A stretch of DNA of 64,000 nt from Verrucomicrobiota bacterium (GTDB lineage: Bacteria; Verrucomicrobiota; Verrucomicrobiia; Opitutales; UBA953). Below, piece after piece: positions 35,317 through 43,856 of this stretch; position 1 is the stretch's first letter, and every line of letters begins with the position of its first letter. The notes below the pieces were generated by a model. It had not been told where the DNA came from. It worked only from the letters and a program-made list of their open reading frames with translations, and ran no database searches. The position numbers and the translations under genes were made by a program. Location of the stretch: the NCBI GenBank assembly GCA_030830965.1, contig JAURLX010000011.1:57763-121762 (forward strand). Reading direction: 5' to 3'.

Positions 35317-35466
35317 TTGGAACCAGACTAGAAAGTCCATCAAAGTTGGCCGGCTTGACGCGTCAACCCCGTAACTGGACCGGACCGGGCGCCGGGGCGC
35401 GGTCGTGGGGGCGACGGCCCCGCAGCCAGGCCTTCCCGAAGGTTTGTGCTGTCATCGTGGGTGATC

Positions 35467-35484
35467 GGGACTAACAAAAGTCCC
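35467..35484. promoter_or_regulatory. Inverted repeat ending at the DUF6807 gene start codon
   Basis: GGGACT (35467-35472) and AGTCCC (35479-35484) form a perfect 6-bp inverted repeat with an AACAAA loop, ending one base before the ATG at 35485. There is no Shine-Dalgarno in it. It may be an operator or an mRNA hairpin controlling initiation. Confidence 0.45.
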
Positions 35485-36438
35485 ATGAAAAGTCCGGCCC
35501 TCCTGCCCGCCCTGCTCCTCGGCTCCGCCCTCATGGCGGCGGACGTCCGAGTCGTCCCGAACGAAGCCGTCGACGTCATCCAAGACGGCAAGGTGGTGGC
35601 CCGCTTCATGACGGCCCACGATGTCTCGAGCCCCGAGAAGCGGCTCGAGACCTACAAGCCTTACCTGCATGTCTTCGACGCCGGCGGCGCGCTTCGCCTG
35701 ACCAAGGGGCCGGGCTCCGTCTTCCCACATCATCGGGGCATCATGGTAGGCTTCATGAAGATCACGGTCGACGGGAAGTCGTACGACCGCTGGCACATGA
35801 AGGGGGGCGACCAGGTCGTCACCTCGGTCGAACCGACCGCCGGAGGCTTCGCGGCCAAGATCGATTGGGAGGGCGCCTCGGCGACCGCCAAGCCCATCCT
35901 GACTGAGCTTCGTACGTTCAGGTTCACCGGTCCGGAGGCGCCGTTCTACCTGGGCGTGGAGATGGGCAGCACCCTCGCCCCGGACCATGGCGAGGCGAAG
36001 ATCGACGGCGACCCCGAGCATGCGGGCGCGCAGTTCCGCCCGTCGGAGAAGATCGACAGCGCCAAGACGGCCTACGTCTACCCCGGCAAGGACGTCCAGA
36101 TCCACAAGGCGCGCGACCTCGCCTGGGTGGCCGAGGTCTTCACGGTGGAGGGTAGGACCTTCACGGCCCTGATGCTCAACCACCCCTCCAACCCGCGGGG
36201 CACCGCCTTCTCGGCTTACCGCGACTACGGCCGCTTCGGCGCTTTCCCGAAGGGCGTCGCCACTCCGGACTCCCCGTTCAAGTTACGCTACAAGTGGCTC
36301 TTCGCCGAGGGCGAGATCCGTGACGCCGCGGCCTTCCAGCAGGCCTACAACGCCTTTGCCGGCACGAACGAACCGACGCCGCCGCTGACGGTCATGCCCG
36401 CCGAACGGGCCAAGCCGAAAGCTCCGGCCAAGAAATGA
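35485..36438 (+). CDS. Secreted DUF6807 (PmoA-like) protein
   Basis: This 317-aa protein has a signal peptide (MKSPALLPALLLGSALMAAD). The body matches the 'PmoA-family' (DUF6807) group: FPHHRGIMVGFMKITVDGKSYDRW, FYLGVEMGSTLAPDHGEAK, HPSNPRGTAFSAYRDYGRFGAFP and a final FKLRYKWLFAEGEI. Despite the name, these proteins are not shown to oxidise methane; they are common in Verrucomicrobiota and Planctomycetes, often near sugar-degradation genes. Function is unknown. The start is ATG 35485, which abuts a small inverted repeat. It converges with the pyruvyl-transferase-like gene across six bases. Confidence 0.85.
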   Translation: MKSPALLPALLLGSALMAADVRVVPNEAVDVIQDGKVVARFMTAHDVSSPEKRLETYKPYLHVFDAGGALRLTKGPGSVFPHHRGIMVGFMKITVDGKSYDRWHMKGGDQVVTSVEPTAGGFAAKIDWEGASATAKPILTELRTFRFTGPEAPFYLGVEMGSTLAPDHGEAKIDGDPEHAGAQFRPSEKIDSAKTAYVYPGKDVQIHKARDLAWVAEVFTVEGRTFTALMLNHPSNPRGTAFSAYRDYGRFGAFPKGVATPDSPFKLRYKWLFAEGEIRDAAAFQQAYNAFAGTNEPTPPLTVMPAERAKPKAPAKK

Positions 36439-36444
36439 TGCGGC

Positions 36445-37674
36445 TCAGGCGCCTGCGTTCATCCGGACGCGGGCGATCGCGGAGGCCTGACGTTCGTGCA
36501 GCACGGCCTGGGCCCTGAGCACCTTGGCCCTCGCGGCGACCGGATCCAGCGCCATGGCGAGGACGGCGGGCACGATGCCTGCATGCTGGGCCGGGTCGTC
36601 CATGTCGAACAGCCATTCCGAGAGGCCGATGTCCCTCCACATGGCGCCCTTCGAGGTCTGCTCGGCCCAGCGGCAGACGATGGCGGGGACGCCGTTGCCC
36701 ACGCACATGATGGGCGAGTGCATCTCGTTGCCGAAGAGTCCAAGGCTGCGGACGTAGACGCTGAGGGCCTCGTCGGTCAGCCAGTAGTCGGGACGCCAGA
36801 CCACCCGCGTCCGGACGTCATAGGGTAGCGGGTCGAAGAGCGCCTCCTTGCCGAGCAGCATCTGCGTGCGATCCTCCGGACAGATGAGCACCTTGTGGCC
36901 GGCCTTCCTCACGACCTGCACGATGGCCTCCCGCAGCTGGGCATGGTCCGACTCCTTCTTCTCGTCGTTCCTGCGCTGGCGGACGGGGTCGAACTTCACG
37001 CCAGGCTTCACCCGCCAGTAGGGCGTCATGCGGTAGCGCGGAATGCAGCAAAGGAATCGGCCGGGCTCGAGTCCGTTGGCCGCGAGGAAGGCCTCCGCAC
37101 GATCGTCGTCCCGGAGGTCGGTGGCGAAGGCTCCGTCCGGCCCGAACTCCATCACGGGGCACCTCACGCCGCCGGCGCGGGCGGTCTCAAGGGAGACGGA
37201 GTCGCGGAAATAGACGAATCGGGCGCCGCTGAGCACCTCGACCGTGCGGGGATTCGGCGCCCCCTGGGTGATGCCCAGGACGCCGTAGGGCTTGGGGCCC
37301 TGCTGCCGCCATTGAACGACCTGGGATTCGCCGACGAGCGAGGGGCCAGAGCCGTGCAGCAGGAAATCATGCTCGGCGTAGAGACTCGCCACGTCGGGCC
37401 TGGAGCCGACGATGCGCAGGCGAGGGAAGCGTCGCTTCAGGAGCTCGGCGACGCCGTTGTCGACGTTGCTGGGCCAGAGCGTGACCTCGGCCTCGGGGAA
37501 ATGCCTCTCCAGCAGCGCGAGGACGCCCGGCGTATGGGCGATGTCGCCGATGTTCACGGTCTGCCACGAGGACCTCAGCACGACGCGGGGCGCCCTCCCC
37601 CTGGGCGTGCAGCCCGCGAACGCCGCGCCCAGGAGGGCGGCGGCGGTGAACGTAAAATCTCGGCGCGAGCTCAT
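36445..37674 (-). CDS. Tat-exported polysaccharide pyruvyl transferase family protein
   Basis: This protein (about 409 aa from ATG 37674) starts with MSSRRDFTFTAAALLGAAFAGC, a twin-arginine signal (SRRDF) with a possible lipobox cysteine. The remainder matches the pyruvyl-transferase fold (VVLRSSWQTVNIGDIAHTPG, YAEHDFLLHGSGPSLV, YGVLGITQGAPNPRTVE, and a C-terminal LGLFGNEMHSPIMCVGNGVPAI). Known members use cytosolic PEP to pyruvylate sugars, so export is odd: either it binds a different substrate or it acts non-enzymatically. It is the last gene of the 37-47 kb cluster, 48 nt after the WD40 cytochrome gene. Confidence 0.75.
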   Translation of the reverse strand: MSSRRDFTFTAAALLGAAFAGCTPRGRAPRVVLRSSWQTVNIGDIAHTPGVLALLERHFPEAEVTLWPSNVDNGVAELLKRRFPRLRIVGSRPDVASLYAEHDFLLHGSGPSLVGESQVVQWRQQGPKPYGVLGITQGAPNPRTVEVLSGARFVYFRDSVSLETARAGGVRCPVMEFGPDGAFATDLRDDDRAEAFLAANGLEPGRFLCCIPRYRMTPYWRVKPGVKFDPVRQRRNDEKKESDHAQLREAIVQVVRKAGHKVLICPEDRTQMLLGKEALFDPLPYDVRTRVVWRPDYWLTDEALSVYVRSLGLFGNEMHSPIMCVGNGVPAIVCRWAEQTSKGAMWRDIGLSEWLFDMDDPAQHAGIVPAVLAMALDPVAARAKVLRAQAVLHERQASAIARVRMNAGA

Positions 37675-37721
37675 GGAAGGTGTCTCGCACACACCGGAGC
37701 CGCGGGCGAGAGGCAAAGCGC

Positions 37722-40700
37722 TTAGTTGGCCGAGGACGCGACCTTCCTCGGCAGGAGGGCCAGGTAACGCTCACGATCCTGAGCCAGCTTGGCCTTGAGC
37801 GGCTCCACCTGCGGTTGCAGCTCTGCGAGGCTCTTAGCGATCTCCTCCAGGTTCCTGACGCGCTGCGGGCCGTCTTTCTCCGCGGCGACAAGCGCCTTCT
37901 CGGCCGATTCCAGCGCCTGACGGCCAACCGCGAAAGCCTTCTCGGCCTCGGCCACCTCGGCCTGCTTGGCCAGGAGGGGCTTCGAGGCCTCGGCCAGAAC
38001 GGCACGTGCCTCGGCGAGGGCCTTCTCCAGAGGAGCCATGCCTTCCTGCGCCGACTTGAGCGCGGCCTGCAGAGGGACGAGCTGGGCCTGCTGGTCCTTG
38101 TCGAGCTGGGCGAGCGCCGCCTCCTTCGACTGACGGACTTTGAGCTGCTTCTCACGGACGGCCAACAAGCCGTCCAACTGCGCCTTGGCCCCGAGGTGCG
38201 CCTTGCGCGTCTTCTCGGACTCGGCGACGAGTCCGGCGAGTCTGACCTGCTCGGCCTTCAGGGCTGAGTCGGCCGTGGCGAGCGCCTTTTCACGTTCGGC
38301 AAGCACGGCCCGGGCAGCGGCGAGCGCGGTGCCGGCGGCCTTATGACCGTCCCGGGCCTTTTCCAGCCGAACCACCGTGGACTGCTTGCGCTCCAAATAG
38401 CCGAGCGAGAAAATGGCCGTGAAGCCCCGGGCGGCCTCGAAATCGGACTGCGCGGCCTCGAGGTCGACGACGGCGGCGGCGAGCGCCGACTGGGCGGCCG
38501 CGACCTTGCCGGCCTGGGCGGACCGCACGGCCTCGGCGGCGGCGCGGTTCTTGGCGGCACCGGCAGCGGTGGCCTCGGCCGAAGACTGCAGCTTCTCGGC
38601 GGCGGCCAGCGCCTTGGCGGCGGCCTCGACGGAGACGCGGGCGGCGTTACGCTGGAGTCGCACGGGCTCGATCGACGCGTTGTACTGCTCGATGTCGGCC
38701 TTGGCGGCGTTCACGTTCATCAGGTTGGCGTTCGCGGCCTTCTCCAGGGCGGCCTGGGCCTCCGCGATGGAGCGCTGCCGCGCCTCTGCCTTGCCGGCGG
38801 CCTCGGCCTCCGCCTGCCTCGGGACGGAGAGGCTTCTCTCCAGCGCGGGCAGTTCGCCCTTCAGTCGTGCGACGGCCTGCTCGAGGCCGGCGAGCCTGCC
38901 GGCCGCCTCTTCGCGCCCCTGCCTGGCCTGCGGCAACCTCGCCTCGGCCTGCCGGACTCCGGCCTCGTTCTCGGCTCGGGCGGCCAGGAGGTCAGCGATG
39001 TCCGCCTCGATCCTGGCCAGACGATCCTGGTCGGAGAGAAGCCCGACGTTGAACTGCGCGGCCTTGAGCGCGAGCAGATGCTCACGGAGAGCGGGGAGCT
39101 CGGCCTGCGCGGCGCGAACCTTGGCGGATGCCGCGTCAGCGGCCTCGACCTTCGCGAGACGGGCCTTCGTCCGGGCGGCCTGCTCGGCGTAGAAAGAACG
39201 GGCCTTGGCGATGCCGGCCAGGGAGGATTCGGCCTGGACTTTGTCCTTGGCGAGCCGGCCCTGCCAGTAGGCCGCACCCTTGTCCATCTCCGCTATACGG
39301 CCCTCCAGCTCGGCCAGGTCGGCCTTCAGCCAGGCAACGCTGGAGGAATTATCACGGAGTCCGTGGAGGATCTTCTGCAGGGACTCCTGGTCGACGGCGC
39401 GCACCTTCGAGAGCTCGGCGCGTCGCGCGACGATCGCAGGACGGTCCTTCTCGGGCGCCTTGTCGTGGCGGGCCTTGAGGTCGTCGCGTTCCTTCTCGAC
39501 ACCCTTGATCTTCCCGAGGAGCGCGGCGGCCTCTTTCTCGGCCTCCGAGGAAAGCTTGCGGGCCGCGAGCTCGGCGGGCGTGGGCTCCGTCACCGGGCTG
39601 GATGCGATCAGCGCGGCGAGCTCGGCGATGCGGCGCTCGGCCTCAGCCATACGTTCGGAGATTCTGGGCGGGTTGGAGGAGACCTGCGCGTCGACCTGGC
39701 CGGTCGTGAGGCCGATGAACTTCACCTCGCCCAGCCAGTTGCCGGACACGGCGTGCTTCCCGTCATGGAGTGCGACGACGGACGACACGACGTCGCCCTG
39801 CGGCTGTGACTCGCCGAGCTTCTTTCCGTCGATGGACCAAAGGGCGACCTTCCCGTCCTGCCCGCAGGTCACGAGACGTCCGTCCGGGGTGAAGGACAGC
39901 CCCTCGACGCCTCCGCCGTGCGCTGTCCAGTTGGAGACGCGCTTGCCGTTCTTCATCTCCCAGACCGAGACCGTGCCGTCCGCGGAGCAGCTGGCCAGAA
40001 CGTCGGAGTCGGCGCGCCACGCCAGGCCCGTCACGGACTTGGCATGGGTGCCGAGGTTGAAGAACTCGCCGCCGTTGTCGGCCTCCCAGACCATCACGTT
40101 GCCGTTCCGGTCGGAGGTCGCGAGCAGGACGCCGTCGGGGCTGAAGTCGGCGCCAGTGACCCATTCGGTGTGCTTGGAGATCAGGTAGAGCTCCTCGCCG
40201 CTGGCGAGGTCATAGCACTTCACCTTCTTGGTGTTGGTCGCGATGACGGCCCTCCGGTGGTCGGGCGAGATGTCCGCGGACATGATCTGGTCGAACTCCT
40301 TGCCGGCCTCGGCGATGCGTCGTCCGGTGCGGACGTCCCAGACGACGGCATGGCCGAACTTGCCGCCGCGGCCGCCTCCGAGGACGAGCAGCGAGCCGTT
40401 GGCGCTGAACTTAAGGGAGCGGGCGTAGCCCTCGGGGTAAGGCAGGATCCCGGCGAGCTCGCGGGTGTCGGTGTCGTAGAGCAGGACCTGCTTCTGGCCC
40501 GCGACGGCGAGGAGGGAGGTCCAGGGACTGGCGGCCATCGCCACGACCGCGGTGGTGCGCGGGGTCACGACCACAGGCTCGAGCAGCACGTGCTCAGGCC
40601 GCGCGGCGGGCCCTTCGGGCTTGCCGGCGGAGCCGATGACTGCGAGCTCGACCTTGGGCCGGGAAGACTTGCGGGCCACACTGTTCTTGGACTGCAGGGC

Positions 40701-41048
40701 TCCCCCTTCGATCCATTTGGAGAGCGTCGCGAGGTCCTTAGCGTCGAGGGGCGCCCCCTCGGGAGGCATGAAAGGCTCCTCCTTCTTCGAACTGCAGGTC
40801 CAGAGGCGGCTGGCGGAGGGGTTGCCCGGGTCGATGACCGCGCCGCCGGAACCGCCGTCGACGAGGCCAGCGTAGCTTGTCAGCTCCAGCCCGCCCTTCT
40901 TCTTGTCGGGGTTGTGGCAGGAGAAGCACTTGTTCTCGAGCAGCGGCCGGACGTGGTCGTCATAGGTCAGCTTCTCCTGCGCCTGCGCGCAGACGCTGAG
41001 CAGGGCGGCGCAGACGAGGGAGCGACGGCTGAGCGGACGTACGCGCAT
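37722..41048 (-). CDS. PSCyt1 cytochrome with WD40 propeller and long coiled coil
   Basis: This 1108-aa protein has a signal peptide (SLVCAALLSVCAQA), one heme-type CFSCH (41-45) within the Planctomycete cytochrome C motif CFSCHNPDKKKGGLEL, then a WD40-like propeller from about residue 160 to 450 (repeats such as VWDVRTGRR, VWEADNGGEFF, VWEMKNGKRVSNW). The last ~620 residues are Ala/Glu/Lys-rich with heptad periodicity, a very long coiled coil (AELAALIASS, ALAAAEKLQSSAEAT). WD40 plus PSCyt1 proteins are known in the Planctomycetes-Verrucomicrobia group, but the coil is unusually long. It lies 11 nt downstream of the DUF1549/1553 gene and may scaffold it at the envelope. Confidence 0.82.
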   Translation of the reverse strand: MRVRPLSRRSLVCAALLSVCAQAQEKLTYDDHVRPLLENKCFSCHNPDKKKGGLELTSYAGLVDGGSGGAVIDPGNPSASRLWTCSSKKEEPFMPPEGAPLDAKDLATLSKWIEGGALQSKNSVARKSSRPKVELAVIGSAGKPEGPAARPEHVLLEPVVVTPRTTAVVAMAASPWTSLLAVAGQKQVLLYDTDTRELAGILPYPEGYARSLKFSANGSLLVLGGGRGGKFGHAVVWDVRTGRRIAEAGKEFDQIMSADISPDHRRAVIATNTKKVKCYDLASGEELYLISKHTEWVTGADFSPDGVLLATSDRNGNVMVWEADNGGEFFNLGTHAKSVTGLAWRADSDVLASCSADGTVSVWEMKNGKRVSNWTAHGGGVEGLSFTPDGRLVTCGQDGKVALWSIDGKKLGESQPQGDVVSSVVALHDGKHAVSGNWLGEVKFIGLTTGQVDAQVSSNPPRISERMAEAERRIAELAALIASSPVTEPTPAELAARKLSSEAEKEAAALLGKIKGVEKERDDLKARHDKAPEKDRPAIVARRAELSKVRAVDQESLQKILHGLRDNSSSVAWLKADLAELEGRIAEMDKGAAYWQGRLAKDKVQAESSLAGIAKARSFYAEQAARTKARLAKVEAADAASAKVRAAQAELPALREHLLALKAAQFNVGLLSDQDRLARIEADIADLLAARAENEAGVRQAEARLPQARQGREEAAGRLAGLEQAVARLKGELPALERSLSVPRQAEAEAAGKAEARQRSIAEAQAALEKAANANLMNVNAAKADIEQYNASIEPVRLQRNAARVSVEAAAKALAAAEKLQSSAEATAAGAAKNRAAAEAVRSAQAGKVAAAQSALAAAVVDLEAAQSDFEAARGFTAIFSLGYLERKQSTVVRLEKARDGHKAAGTALAAARAVLAEREKALATADSALKAEQVRLAGLVAESEKTRKAHLGAKAQLDGLLAVREKQLKVRQSKEAALAQLDKDQQAQLVPLQAALKSAQEGMAPLEKALAEARAVLAEASKPLLAKQAEVAEAEKAFAVGRQALESAEKALVAAEKDGPQRVRNLEEIAKSLAELQPQVEPLKAKLAQDRERYLALLPRKVASSAN

Positions 41049-41059
41049 CGGACCGTGGA

Positions 41060-43849
41060 TCAGTGGTTGAAGTAGAACTCCTTCGAGTTCATAAGGGCCC
41101 AGAAGGCGTCCTCGAGCACGGCCTGACGGCTCTCCGGCTCGGCGGCGACGGACTTGAGGACGGCCCCGGACTCGGCCGGCAGCGGCGGACGGCCGAACAC
41201 GCGCATGAACAGCTCTTCGACGATCTCGGCGTCCTTCTTCCCCGCGGCGACGAGGGACTCGACCACCTTGCCACGGCGAATGCGCTCATTGAGGGCGTCG
41301 CCGTTCATCAGGTGGAGCGCCTGCGAGAGCGACGGGTCGGTCTTCACCTCGCTCGAGGCCACGGACTCGCGCTTGGCGCGGCCGAAGGTCGTAAGGAAGT
41401 AGTTGGAGACCGCGCCGTCGGCGATCTGCACCGCGCGGGCGCCGAGCGGCAGGCCCTGGAACTTGTTGGGGGTCTCGGTGATCTGCGAGATGGCGTCGAG
41501 GAGCACCTCGGCGCGTACGCGGCGGACCTGCGACCGGGCGAAGTTGAGCCGGTCCCCGGCGTTGGTCTCATTGGGCTTGGAGCTGCGCTGGTAGGCGGCC
41601 GAGAGCACGATGTCGCGCACGATGCGCCGGAAGTCGTAGTTGTATTCGGTCAGGCGCCTGGCGAGCTCGTCGAGCAACTCCGGGTTGGAGGGCGGGTTCG
41701 AGATGCGCACGTCGTCGACGGGGTCGACGATGCCCACGCCGAAGAAGTGCGCCCAGACGATGTTGGCGAGGTTGCGCGCGAAGTAGGGGTTGCGCGGGGA
41801 GGCCAGCCACTCGGCGAGCACCCGGCGACGGTCGTCGCCGGCCTTCAGCTCGGGCTCTTCGGCCCCGAGGAACTTGGGCCGGACGTTCTTCTTGGTGAGG
41901 AAGTGCTGCGACTCGCCTCCGCGGCTGTTGAAGATCACGACCTCCTGCGGGTCGTCCGTGGTCTTGCGGCCGATCTGGGCGAAGAAGGCGTTGAAGCCGT
42001 AGTAGTCGTCCATCGTCCAGCGGTCGAACGGGTGGTTGTGGCACTGGGCGCATTGCAGGCGCATGCCCATGAAGACCTGAGCGACGTTTTCGGAGAGCTT
42101 CAGGCGGTCGAGCTCGTTCTGGTAGTAATTGACCGACGGCACGGAAACGGTGCCGCCGCTCGAGGAGAGCAGCTCGACGACGATCTTGTCGATGGGCACG
42201 TTCTTGCCGATGCGATCCGCAAGCCAGTTGTAATAGAGCAGCGCGTTCTTGTAGAAGGGCGGCGCGTTGTTGCCCTGGTTGATGCCGGAGCGGATCTGCA
42301 GCAGCTCGGACCACTTCATCACCCAAAGCTCGGTGAACTCCTTGCGCTGGAGCAGGGCGTCGACGAGCTTGGCGCGCTTGTCCGGGGACTTGTCGGCCAC
42401 GAAGGCACGGACCTCGTCAGGCTTGGGGTAGAGGCCCACGACGTCGATGTGCACGCGGCGCACGAAGGTCTCGTCGTCGCAGAGCTCGGAGGGCAGGATG
42501 CGCAGGCGGTGCAGGCGCTCGTTGACGGCCTTGTCGACATAGCCGAACTCCTCGGCCTTCGGCCGCTCATAGCTGAGGCCCTTGGGGATGACGATGGCCT
42601 GCGCCGTGATGCTGAACACATCGAAGCGGGCCAGCATGAAGGCGGCGCCGCGATCGCCGGACTTCACGAGCCCTCCCTTGGTGATGGAGGCGACAGGGTC
42701 GTTGTTGGAGGTAAAGACGGCCAGGCTGGTGACGTCCCGGTCCGTGCCGTCCGAGTACTTCGCCCGGACGGTGATCTGCTGGGTGGAGCCGGGGCCCTCG
42801 AGCACGATCTGGGAGGGGAAGATCTCGATGCCGGTGACCTTGGCCACGTCGGCGGGGTCGTCCTTGGCGCCGTTCGTGATCCACTCAAGGACGACCTTGT
42901 TGTATTCGGAGTCGGCGTCGTAGAGCTTGTTGCCCGAATGCGGGACGGCACCGATGGACTTCTCGACCAGGGTGCTCTCCTCGGGGATGGCGAGGTTGAT
43001 GCGCCGCCCGACCATCTCGCGGGTGAGACGCACGTAGTCGCCCGCCGGATCCATGCCGAAAAGGGACAGGCGGAAGCCATCCTTGCCGCGGGCGGCCCCG
43101 TGGCAGCCGCCGCTGTTGCAGCCGGCGCGCATGAAGACGGGCATCACGTCCAGACGGAAGGACGCCGCACGGTCCTTCAGCCCGTCCTTGACGGCGACGG
43201 GGGCCTTGGCGGTCAGGCCGCCGATCTCCGCGACCAGCTCGGTGGCGCCGGAGTCGCCGGACGCGGAGAGGGTGAAGCCCTCGAGTCGGGCGACTTTGGC
43301 GTCGGCCACGGCGAGCTTCGCGAAGGACGTGACATCACGGGTGGTGGCGTCCGAGAAGGTGGCGAAGACGACGACGCGGTGGAAGTCACGACGGGTCTCG
43401 AGGGAGAAGGACCCGGGAAGTATCTCCAGCTTCTGGATGGAGGGCAGCTTGGCGGACAGCTCGGCCAGGGCCGTCTCTTCGGCCTTGTCCCGGGCCTTCA
43501 GCACGACGCCGGCGGTCCAGACGGCGCCTTCGGCGATCCACCGACGCAGCAGGTCGATCTCGGCGGCCGCCAGAGGTCCGTTCTTCGGCGGCATGATGTC
43601 ATCGTGACCCTTGGGCAGGGTGATGCGCTTGACGATCTCGCCGTCCTTGGGGGCCAGCAGCGATGCGCCGCTCTCCCCGCCCTTGGCCAGCTCCTCGCGG
43701 GTGGTCATGAGCAGTTTGCCCTTCGCCTTCGCGGAATTATGGCACTCGACGCAGCGCCCTTCGAGCACCGGGCGGACCTCCTCGAACGTCACCGGGGCCG
43801 CGCCCAGCAAGGAAGGGAGGACGAGCGGAAGAAGAAGGAGAAAACGCAT
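41060..43849 (-). CDS. DUF1549/DUF1553 multi-CxxCH cytochrome-like protein
   Basis: This 929-aa protein has a signal peptide (MRFLLLLPLVLPSLLGAAP) and a PSCyt1 heme motif RCVECHNS (33-37). A second site, CNSGGCHGAARGKDGFRLSLFG, is a CX4CH variant common in these proteins. A Big_2-like domain follows (SQIVLEGPGSTQQITVRAKYSDG). The DUF1549 segment carries LQCAQCHNHPFDRWTMDDYYG, and the C-terminal DUF1553 segment has NPYFARNLANIVWAHFFG and ends near GRPPLPAES. These proteins are abundant in Planctomycetes and Verrucomicrobia and often precede DUF1501 partners; their biochemical role is unproven. The start is ATG 43849; the longer arginine/serine-rich upstream extension is not used. Confidence 0.9.
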   Translation of the reverse strand: MRFLLLLPLVLPSLLGAAPVTFEEVRPVLEGRCVECHNSAKAKGKLLMTTREELAKGGESGASLLAPKDGEIVKRITLPKGHDDIMPPKNGPLAAAEIDLLRRWIAEGAVWTAGVVLKARDKAEETALAELSAKLPSIQKLEILPGSFSLETRRDFHRVVVFATFSDATTRDVTSFAKLAVADAKVARLEGFTLSASGDSGATELVAEIGGLTAKAPVAVKDGLKDRAASFRLDVMPVFMRAGCNSGGCHGAARGKDGFRLSLFGMDPAGDYVRLTREMVGRRINLAIPEESTLVEKSIGAVPHSGNKLYDADSEYNKVVLEWITNGAKDDPADVAKVTGIEIFPSQIVLEGPGSTQQITVRAKYSDGTDRDVTSLAVFTSNNDPVASITKGGLVKSGDRGAAFMLARFDVFSITAQAIVIPKGLSYERPKAEEFGYVDKAVNERLHRLRILPSELCDDETFVRRVHIDVVGLYPKPDEVRAFVADKSPDKRAKLVDALLQRKEFTELWVMKWSELLQIRSGINQGNNAPPFYKNALLYYNWLADRIGKNVPIDKIVVELLSSSGGTVSVPSVNYYQNELDRLKLSENVAQVFMGMRLQCAQCHNHPFDRWTMDDYYGFNAFFAQIGRKTTDDPQEVVIFNSRGGESQHFLTKKNVRPKFLGAEEPELKAGDDRRRVLAEWLASPRNPYFARNLANIVWAHFFGVGIVDPVDDVRISNPPSNPELLDELARRLTEYNYDFRRIVRDIVLSAAYQRSSKPNETNAGDRLNFARSQVRRVRAEVLLDAISQITETPNKFQGLPLGARAVQIADGAVSNYFLTTFGRAKRESVASSEVKTDPSLSQALHLMNGDALNERIRRGKVVESLVAAGKKDAEIVEELFMRVFGRPPLPAESGAVLKSVAAEPESRQAVLEDAFWALMNSKEFYFNH

Positions 43850-43856
43850 GAAGTGT

